Below the pieces are notes generated by a model that was not told the origin of the DNA, did no database searches, and was given only the letters and a program-made list of their open reading frames with translations. This document shows, in pieces, positions 10,224-17,700 of a stretch of 64,000 bases of DNA (within the stretch, counting starts at the first letter, position 1; each line of letters starts with the position of its first letter). Source of the stretch: Amycolatopsis solani (GTDB lineage Bacteria; Actinomycetota; Actinomycetes; Mycobacteriales; Pseudonocardiaceae); contig NZ_JAWQJT010000002.1 in NCBI RefSeq assembly GCF_033441515.1, positions 2,604,001 to 2,668,000 on the forward strand, read 5' to 3'. The translations under genes and the position numbers were made by a program.

Positions 10224-10892
10224 GTGCGTGTGCTGGTCGTCGAGGACGAACCCTATCTGGCCGAAGGCATCCGGGACGGCCTGCGCCTGGCGGCGATCGC
10301 GGCCGACATCGCCGGCGACGGGGACACCGCCCTGGAGCTGCTGAGCGTCAACACCTACGACATCGCCGTGCTCGACCGCGACATCCCCGGCCCGTCCGGC
10401 GACGAGGTCGCGCGGCACATCGTCGCCTCCGGCAGCGGGACCCCGATCCTCATGCTCACCGCCGCCGACCGGCTCGACGACAAGGCCACCGGGTTCGAGC
10501 TCGGCGCCGACGACTACCTCACCAAGCCGTTCGCGCTGCGGGAGCTCGTGCTGCGGCTCCGGGCGCTCGACCGCCGCCGCGCCCACAACCGGCCGCCGGT
10601 GCGGGAGATCGCCGGCCTGCGACTGGACCCGTTCCGCCGCGAGGTCTTCCGCGACGGCCGTTATGTCGCCCTGACCAGGAAGCAGTTCGCCGTGCTTGAG
10701 GTCCTCGTCGCCGCCGAAGGGGGTGTCGTCAGCGCCGAGGACCTGCTGGAACGGGCGTGGGACGAGAACGCCGACCCGTTCACCAACGCCGTGCGGATCA
10801 CGGTGTCGTCGTTGCGCAAACGGCTCGGCGAACCCGGGATCATCGCCACCGTGCCCGGCGTCGGCTACCGCATCGAGGCGGACCGTGGATAG
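10224..10892 (+). CDS. vanR: Response regulator VanR (OmpR family)
   Basis: 222 residues, GTG start 7 nt after a TACGAT -10 box. Receiver domain residues 1-115 have the acidic pair VVEDE, phospho-acceptor Asp51 (IAVLDRDIPG) and the conserved Lys in DYLTKPF; the C-terminal winged helix ends GVGYRIEA. It is coupled to vanS by an 8-base overlap. By analogy with actinomycete VanRS systems it is predicted to activate vanHAX and vanY, and probably its own operon, through the repeated operator. Confidence 0.9.
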   Translation: MRVLVVEDEPYLAEGIRDGLRLAAIAADIAGDGDTALELLSVNTYDIAVLDRDIPGPSGDEVARHIVASGSGTPILMLTAADRLDDKATGFELGADDYLTKPFALRELVLRLRALDRRRAHNRPPVREIAGLRLDPFRREVFRDGRYVALTRKQFAVLEVLVAAEGGVVSAEDLLERAWDENADPFTNAVRITVSSLRKRLGEPGIIATVPGVGYRIEADRG

Positions 10893-11967
10893 GGCGCCGG
10901 GGCTGAGCGTCCGCCTCAAGCTGACCCTCAGCTACGCCGGGTTCGTCATGCTCACGGGCATCTTGCTGCTCGCCGCGGTGGGCCTGTTCCTGCTGAACTA
11001 CCAGCAGCTGGGCCGGGAGCTCATGCCGGTGGTGATGGCACCCCCCGGCCGCGTCCTCATCCGGGCCTTCGCGCCGTCCGCGGCGGCCTGCCTGCTCTTC
11101 CTGCTGGTGTTCGGCCTGGTGGGCGGGTGGTTCCTCGCCGGACGGCTGCTCGCCCCGCTGAACCGCGTCACCGACGCCACCCGCACGGCCGCGGACGGCT
11201 CGCTCTCGCACCGGATCCGGCTGCCGGGCCGCCGGGACGAGTTCCGCGAGCTCGCCGACGCGTTCGACACCATGCTCGCCCGGCTCGAAGCGCAGGTCGC
11301 CGAACAGCGGCGGTTCGCCGCCAACGCGTCCCACGAACTGCGCACCCCGCTGGCGATCACGCGGACGCTCCTGGAAGTCGCCCGCGACGACGGCGAGCGC
11401 GACGTCGACGAGCTCGTGGACCGCCTCGACGCCGTCAACACCCGGGCGATCGACCTCGCCGAGGCGCTCCTGCTGCTCAGCCGCGCCGACCAGCGGTCGT
11501 TCACCCCGGAGCCCGTCGACCTGTCCCTGGTCGCGGAGGAAGCCGCCGAGACGCTGCTCGCGTTCGCGGAGAAACGCGGCGTCACCCTCTCGGTGTCCGG
11601 CGAACCGGCCACCGCGACCGGCTCGGCCGCGCTGCTGCTGCAGCTGACGACGAACCTGGTGCACAACGCGATCGTCCACAACCGGCCCGAAGCGGGCATC
11701 GTGTGGGTCGAGACCAGCGTCCACGCCGGGAGCGTCGAGCTCACCGTGGAGAACACCGGCGAGCCGCTCCCGCCGGACCTGGTGGCCACACTCGCCGAGC
11801 CGTTCCAGCGCGGCACCGAACGCGTGCAGCGCGACGACGCGGGGGTCGGCCTCGGGCTGGCGATCGTCCGCAGCATCGCCCGCGCCCACGACGGCACCCT
11901 CACGCTGACCCCGCGCCTGGCCGGCGGCCTCCGCGTCACGGTGCGGGTGCCGGCCGCGCCGCGCTGA
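10885..11967 (+). CDS. vanS: Sensor histidine kinase VanS
   Basis: 360 residues from a GTG overlapping the vanR end. Two membrane helices (about residues 10-35 and 60-85) flank a very short extracytoplasmic loop. They are followed by a HAMP segment, the H box NASHELRTPLAI near residue 150, an N box (LVHNAIVHN) and a G box (GVGLGLAIV). It is predicted to sense glycopeptides or their effect on the wall and to phosphorylate VanR. Its 3' end overlaps the convergent vanX stop by 32 bases. Confidence 0.88.
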   Translation: MDRAPGLSVRLKLTLSYAGFVMLTGILLLAAVGLFLLNYQQLGRELMPVVMAPPGRVLIRAFAPSAAACLLFLLVFGLVGGWFLAGRLLAPLNRVTDATRTAADGSLSHRIRLPGRRDEFRELADAFDTMLARLEAQVAEQRRFAANASHELRTPLAITRTLLEVARDDGERDVDELVDRLDAVNTRAIDLAEALLLLSRADQRSFTPEPVDLSLVAEEAAETLLAFAEKRGVTLSVSGEPATATGSAALLLQLTTNLVHNAIVHNRPEAGIVWVETSVHAGSVELTVENTGEPLPPDLVATLAEPFQRGTERVQRDDAGVGLGLAIVRSIARAHDGTLTLTPRLAGGLRVTVRVPAAPR

Positions 11968-12571
11968 GCACCGGGAAGTCGAAGTACGTGTCCGGGTACG
12001 GCTCGTCGTTCAGCGTGTAGTGCCACCATTCCCGGTCGTACCGGCGGAACCCGCACGACTCCATGACGGCGCAGAGGTCCCGCCGGTTCGCCGCTTCGGC
12101 CGGCGTGATCCCGGCCGCCCCGTGGTGGGAGACGGCGTCCATCAGGTCGTGGCCGCCGCCCATCGCGGCGAGCTCGCCGGTGGCCAGGTGGTAGAGCGTC
12201 AGATCGACCGTGCTGCCCCGGCTGTGCCCGGATTTCGCGGCCACATAACCCTTTTCGACCATCTGGCCCCGGGCGATGCGCGGGTAGTGCCGCGGCTTCG
12301 TCCGCCCGTCCTCGGGTTGCCGCGACCAGCGCAGGAAGCAGTCGACGGCCCGCTGCGGGCGGTAGCCGTCCCACAGGAGCAGCCCGAACCCGAGGGTTTC
12401 GGCTCTCTCCTGGGCCCGCTCCAAAGCTGCGCACAACGCCCTGGTGCCGACGACCCGGTTGGCCAGGTAGCCGTCCACGGGTTTGCCGGTGAAGTTGTCC
12501 CAAGTGGCGTACTTGGCGTCCCAGCGGATCCCGGGCGCGAACTCGTCCACGAAGACGAAGTCGCCGTTCAC
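11936..12571 (-). CDS. vanX: D-Ala-D-Ala dipeptidase VanX
   Basis: 211 residues from GTG at 12571, which overlaps the vanA stop (GTGA). With this start, the active-site residues fall at the positions known for enterococcal VanX: Arg71 (DGYRPQ), zinc ligands His116 and Asp123 (SGHSRGSTVD), Glu181 and His184 (REWWHY). The enzyme destroys D-Ala-D-Ala made by the housekeeping ligase, so that MurF uses D-Ala-D-Lac. It is the last gene of the vanHAX operon. Confidence 0.95.
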   Translation of the reverse strand: MNGDFVFVDEFAPGIRWDAKYATWDNFTGKPVDGYLANRVVGTRALCAALERAQERAETLGFGLLLWDGYRPQRAVDCFLRWSRQPEDGRTKPRHYPRIARGQMVEKGYVAAKSGHSRGSTVDLTLYHLATGELAAMGGGHDLMDAVSHHGAAGITPAEAANRRDLCAVMESCGFRRYDREWWHYTLNDEPYPDTYFDFPVLSAARPAPAP

Positions 12572-13572
12572 CGCGATTTCCCTTTCAGTGCCAGCGAAAT
12601 CAGCCGGTCGAGCACGTCCCCGAGCGACCACCCGGCCGCGGCCATCATCCGCGGGTAGCGGCTGTAGGAGGTCAGGCCCGGCAGGGTGTTGACCTCGTTG
12701 AGCACGACGGTCCCGTCGTCCTTCAGGAACATGTCCACCCGGGCCAGCCCCCGGCACCCCAGCGCGCGGTAGACGGCCTTCGCCGTCTCCAAGACGAGCG
12801 AGCGTGCCTCGGCCGGAATGTCCGCGGGCACGATGAACGCCGAGTTCTCGGAACCGCTTTCCGGGTTCTCCTCCTGGTGGATCTTGAAGAACCCGTGGGT
12901 GAGCGCGACCCGGTCCAGTTCACCCGCGATCAAGTCGGAACCGATGCCCAGCAACGAACACCCGATTTCTTCGCCGGCCACGGCTTCCTCGATCAGCACC
13001 TTCTCGTCGTACTGCCGCGCGGCTTCCACCGCTTCCGGCAGGTCTTCCGCCCGGGACACTTTGCTGACCCCGAAAGAAGATCCGGACCGCGCGGGCTTGA
13101 CGAAGACGGGATACGAGAGCGTGTCGGGGATTTCGCCCGCGTCCCAGTGGTTCGGGGTGGCGATGCCCGCGCTCGCGGTGACCAGGTAGGTGAGGGACTT
13201 GTCCATGCACAGCGCGGAACCGGTGACGTCACAACCGGCGTAGGGGACGCCGGCGAGTTCGAGTAAACCCTGCACCGCACCGTCTTCCCCGAACCGGCCG
13301 TGCAGCACGGGGAGGACGACGTCCAGCCGGATCACCTCGTACTTCCCGCCGTCGAGGACGAGCAAGCCGTCCGGCGACAGCACGACCGGGTTACCGGGCT
13401 CCGCGCCGGGACCGTCGCAGAGTTCCCAGGCGCCGTCCTTGGTGATCCGGATCCAGACCGGCTCGTACTTTTCGGCGTCGAGGTGCTTGGCGACCTCGTG
13501 GGCGGACTTGACGGAGACGGGGTGCTCCTCGGACGCGCCCCCGAAGAGGATCCCGACTTTCAGCTTAGCCAT
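12568..13572 (-). CDS. vanA: D-Ala:D-Lac ligase VanA type
   Basis: 334 residues with the Ddl ATP-grasp fold (GGASEEHPVS near the N-terminus, HGRFGEDGAVQG, and NEVNTLPGLTSYSRYP near the C-terminus). The omega loop reads FFKIHQEENPESGSENS, with His at residue 232 where D-Ala-D-Ala ligases carry Tyr. That His is the known determinant of D-lactate specificity in VanA-type enzymes, so the product should be the depsipeptide D-Ala-D-Lac. It overlaps vanH by 8 bases and vanX by 4, giving a coupled operon. Confidence 0.94.
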   Translation of the reverse strand: MAKLKVGILFGGASEEHPVSVKSAHEVAKHLDAEKYEPVWIRITKDGAWELCDGPGAEPGNPVVLSPDGLLVLDGGKYEVIRLDVVLPVLHGRFGEDGAVQGLLELAGVPYAGCDVTGSALCMDKSLTYLVTASAGIATPNHWDAGEIPDTLSYPVFVKPARSGSSFGVSKVSRAEDLPEAVEAARQYDEKVLIEEAVAGEEIGCSLLGIGSDLIAGELDRVALTHGFFKIHQEENPESGSENSAFIVPADIPAEARSLVLETAKAVYRALGCRGLARVDMFLKDDGTVVLNEVNTLPGLTSYSRYPRMMAAAGWSLGDVLDRLISLALKGKSR

Positions 13573-14572
13573 GGTGGTTCCCGCTTTCGAAGCTCAGGCA
13601 GTTGACGAGACTGTTTTCGACGGTGTCGCTCAAGGCGTGGTCGGTGTAGTAGGCGGTGTGCGGGCTGAGCACGACGTTCGGCAGTTCCTGCAGCCGCACC
13701 AGCGCTTCGCTCTCGATGGGCTTTCCCCGGCAGTCGGCGTAGAAGACGCCTTCCTCGCCCTCGACGACGTCCAGCGCGGCCCCGCCCAGCCGCCCGCTTT
13801 CCAGCCCGCGCACGAGGGCGCCGGTGTCGAGGAGCGGACCGCGTCCGGTGTTGACGACGAACGCACCCCGCTTCAGCCGCGCGATCCGCCGCCGGTCGAG
13901 GAGGTGGTGCGTGTCCGCGCTCAGCGGGACGTGGAGCGTGACGATGTCGCTCACCTGGAGGAGCTCGTCGAGCGGAACGTAATCGGCGGAGTTTCGCGGC
14001 ACGCTGTCGTGCGCCACGATCCGGCACCCGAACCCCCGCAACCGATCCATGACGGCGACGCCGATCCGTCCGGTGCCGACGACCCCGACGGTCAGGTCGC
14101 GCAGTTCCTTCCCGCGGACGTCGTTGAGCCGGTAGTCGTGGACGTCCGCCTTCCGGAGGACGGATTTCGCACCGCGGATCGCCATCAGCACGAGCATCAA
14201 CGTGTAGTCGGCCACGCTGTCGGGCGAGTAGGCGACGTTTTCCACGGTGATGCCGACGGACTTCGCGTATTCGACGTCGATGTGGTTGTAGCCGACGCTC
14301 CGGGTGGACACGTATTCCACCCCGGCCCGGCTGAGCGCGCGCAAGGCCGGACCGGTGACTTCGCTCTTGTGCCCGATGCTGACGCACCGGTTCCCGGCGG
14401 CCAGCCCGGCCGTGCGCTCGGAGAGAGCGGCTTCGGTGATGGTGGGCGTGACACCACAGTGGACGGCCAGCTCCCGGAAGAGAGCGGCTTCATCGGGTTC
14501 GCACCCGTAGACGGTGACCCCGATCCCCACCGGCACCCGCGTACGGGCCGGTGCTCGCTGACTGTCGGTCAT
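13565..14572 (-). CDS. vanH: D-lactate dehydrogenase VanH
   Basis: 335 residues of the D-2-hydroxyacid dehydrogenase family. The NAD-binding glycine motif GVVGTGRIG is near residue 160; the catalytic Arg, Glu and His lie in NTGRGPL, ALDVVEGEE and SPHTAYY. It reduces pyruvate to D-lactate for the neighbouring ligase. It is first in the vanHAX operon. The ATG at 14572 lies 7 nt after the TTGACT element and about 33 bases from the VanR operator, the same geometry as vanY. Confidence 0.94.
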   Translation of the reverse strand: MTDSQRAPARTRVPVGIGVTVYGCEPDEAALFRELAVHCGVTPTITEAALSERTAGLAAGNRCVSIGHKSEVTGPALRALSRAGVEYVSTRSVGYNHIDVEYAKSVGITVENVAYSPDSVADYTLMLVLMAIRGAKSVLRKADVHDYRLNDVRGKELRDLTVGVVGTGRIGVAVMDRLRGFGCRIVAHDSVPRNSADYVPLDELLQVSDIVTLHVPLSADTHHLLDRRRIARLKRGAFVVNTGRGPLLDTGALVRGLESGRLGGAALDVVEGEEGVFYADCRGKPIESEALVRLQELPNVVLSPHTAYYTDHALSDTVENSLVNCLSFESGNHHG

Positions 14573-14645
14573 GCGGGCCAGTCAAGACGGGGCGGGGTTG
14601 CGAGCCCGTATCCGGTTTTCGATACGCGGGCGATATCGGTTCCGT
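14573..14645 (-). promoter_or_regulatory. vanH promoter with second VanR operator copy
   Basis: The 23-bp core at 14605-14627 is identical to the one between vanY and vanR. On the minus strand TATCG half-sites recur 11 bp apart (14620-14624 and 14631-14635). A TTGACT element (plus-strand AGTCAA at 14578-14583) sits 7 nt upstream of the vanH ATG and is conserved with vanY, with matching flanks CTTGACTGG. It is read here as the -10 of a leaderless promoter whose -35 region is replaced by the operator. The reading is inference from two aligned copies. Confidence 0.68.
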
Positions 14646-14783
14646 CGAGGGCTGCTGCGGCGGGAACGCCGCAAAGCTCACGAGTCGGCCGAACCCGGGC
14701 GTTCCGGTTGCCCGTAAATACGTTCCCCGGCGGCCTTTGAGGCGACCCGGTGGTTGCGCGTGATCACCGGGACACGCCGTCGT

Positions 14784-14789
14784 TAGGAT
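14784..14789 (+). promoter_or_regulatory. Leaderless -10 box for the YD-repeat gene
   Basis: TAGGAT lies 6 nt upstream of the GTG start of the large Rhs-like gene, and no ribosome-binding sequence is present between them. No convincing -35 is seen (TGATCA at 14761-14766 has the right spacing but matches poorly). Confidence 0.5.
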
Positions 14790-14795
14790 GAACGG

Positions 14796-17700
14796 GTGAC
14801 CAACCCCCTCGTCGCTCAGCCCCAGGACTCCACCAAGGCCTACTCGGGCATTTCCCTGCTGGAGAGCGCCGCCGACCTGAAGTCGGCGATCGAGAGCGGG
14901 GACTGGGCGTCGGTCGCGATGGGTGCCGTGGGTACCGCGCTGGACGCCCTGTCCATGGCGATGGACCCGTTCGGCGCGGTCCTGGCGGCCGGGGTGGCGT
15001 GGCTGATGGAGCACGTCGGGCCGTTGAAGCAGGCGCTCGACGGCCTCACCGGCAACGCCGACGAGATCGCGGCGCAGTCGGAGACCTGGAAGAACGTCGC
15101 GGGCGAGCTGCAGGCCGTCGGGACCGATCTGGGCGACATGGTGAAAGCCGACCTGCAGGCCTGGACCGGCCCGGCCGCGGACGCCTACCGGCAGCGGACG
15201 CAGGACGCCGTGGACCTGCTGGGGACCGCCCAGAAGGGCTGCGAAGGCGCCTCCAGCGGTGTGAAGACCGCCGGTGAGGTCGTTGCCGCGGTGCGGGCGC
15301 TGGTGCGGGACATCATCGCGGAGCTGATCGGGCACCTGATCAGCTGGGCGCTGCAGGTGGTGTTCACCCTTGGCATCGGGTTGACGTGGGTGGTGCCGCA
15401 GGTGATCGGGGCGGTCGCGAAGACGGCGTCGAAGATCGCCGATCTGGTGAAGCGGCTGGTCACGGCGTTGAAGGCGCTGGTGCCGCTGTTGAAGCGGGCG
15501 GGGGACCTGTTCGGCGACGCGGCGAAGGCGTTGAAGAACATCAAGCCGGGCAAGGCCGGGCCGCCGCCGAAGGTCAGCCACATCGACGGCACGCCGAAGG
15601 CGCCGAAGCCCGACGGCGGCACCACGACCCCGTCCGGTGACCACTCGCCGCCGCCGAAGGGGAACGGCTCCACGACCCCCTCCGGCGACCACACCCCGCC
15701 GCCCAAGGGTGGCGATTCGACCACTCCGTCCGGTGCCCACCCGACGCCGGACACCACGCCGCCGCCGGGCCGGGGGCCGTCGGACTCCACGTCGACGTCG
15801 GGTGCGAACGACGGCGTCCGCGGCGGCAACAGCAACCCGCCGCACAACTCCACACCCACGCGGGACCTGCCCGACTGCGGTGACCCCATCGACGTCGCGA
15901 GCGGGCGGATGTTCCTGCCGCAGACCGATGTCGAGCTGCGGGCCGCGCTTCCGCTGATCGTCTCGCGCACGCACCTCTCGGACTACCGCTGCGGGCGGTC
16001 GTTCGGCGCGACCTGGGCGTCCACTTTGGACCAGCGGCTGGAGGTGGACGAAGCGGGCATCAGCTTCGCCGCCGAGGACGGCGCGCTGATGACCTACCCG
16101 CTGCCGGGCGCCACCGGGTCGGTGCTGCCGGAGTTCGGCCCCCGCTGGCCGCTGGCCCGCACCGCGGACGGCGGCTTCACCGTCACCATGCCCGAGCTGT
16201 CGCAGACGCTGCTGTTCGCCGCGACCGGCCGCGCGGAGCTGCCGGTCACCGCCATGCTGCGCGGTTCCGGTGCCCGCATCGACTTCGGTCGTGACGAAAC
16301 GGGCCTCCTGACGACGATCGCGCACTCCGGCGGCTACCTGCTCGGCGTCGAGTCCAGTGGCGGCCTGGTCACCGGGCTCAGCCTGGTCGGCGGCGCCCGG
16401 CTGCCGGACGGCACCCCGGCCGACCTCCCGCTGGTCCGCTACCGCTACGACGACGCCCGGCGCCTCGTCGAGGTGGTCAACTCCTCCGGCCGCCCGCTGC
16501 GTTTCGGCTACGACGCCGAGGGGCGGATCACGAGCTGGGAGGACCGCAACGGCGTCTCCTACCGCTACCACTACGACGCCGCCGGCCGCTGCGTACGCAC
16601 CGAAGGCGACGGCGGCTACCTCGACTACACCTTCGAGTACGACGCCGCCGCGCGCGTCACCCGGGCGACCAACTCGCTCGGCGCGGTCATCACCTACCAC
16701 TTCACCGAGTGGGGCCAGGTCAGCCGCGAGATCGACCCGCTCGGGCACGAGGTCCGCAACGAGTGGGACCGGCACCACCGGCTGCTGGTCCGCACGGACG
16801 AACTCGGCGGCGCCACCACCTACACCTACGACGAGGCCGGCGACCTGGTCGCGATCGGCTACCCGGACGGCACCGCCGACTCGGCGCGGTACGACGAGCA
16901 CCACCGGCCGGTGCTCACCGTGGACGTCGACGGCGCGCGCACGACGCGGGAGTACGGCGAACTCGGCGAGCTGGTCGCGGCCGTCGACCCGGCGGGCGCC
17001 CGCACCACCTACGGCTACGACAGCCTGGGGAACCTCGCCTCGATCGTCGACCCGACGGGCGGGCGGACGACCATCGTCTCCGACGCACGCGGCCTGGCCG
17101 AGTCGGTCACCGGGCCCACCGGCGCGGTGCGCACGTTCGAGTACGACGCCTTCGGCCGCCTGGTCGCGGAAACCGCCCCGGGCGGGGAGACCACCCGCTA
17201 CGCGTGGACCGTCGAGGGCCGCCCGATGCGCGTGACCCGCCCCGGCGGCGCCACCGAGCACTGGTCCTACGACGGCGAGGGCAACCTCCGCGAGTACCGC
17301 GACGCCGCCGGCGCGCGGACGCTGCACGAGGTCGGCGGGTTCGACCTGCCGTCCGCGCGGATCGCGCCGGACGGCAGCCGGATGGAGTTCACGCACGACA
17401 CGGAGCTGAGGCTCGTCTCGGTCCGCAACGAGCAGGGCCGCCGGTGGGAGTACCGCCACGACGCGGCCGGGAACCTGGTCGAGGAAACGGACTTCGACGG
17501 GCGCGTGCTGCGCTACGGCTACGACGCGGCGGGCAACCTGACCAGCCGCACGAACGGCGCGGGCGAGACGCTCGAGTTCACCCGGGACGCGCTGGGCCGC
17601 GTGGTCGAGCAGCGCGCCGGCGCGGACGTGACCCGGTGGACCTACGACGCGGCGGGCCGGCTCCTGCGCGCGGTCAACGCCGACGCCGACGTCACCTTCA

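Noticed and set aside
15590..15760. Repeated Pro/Thr blocks in the Rhs gene as a possible CRISPR-like array
   Set aside because: The units are in-frame coding repeats of a linker (TTTPSGDHSPPPKG type), without spacers.
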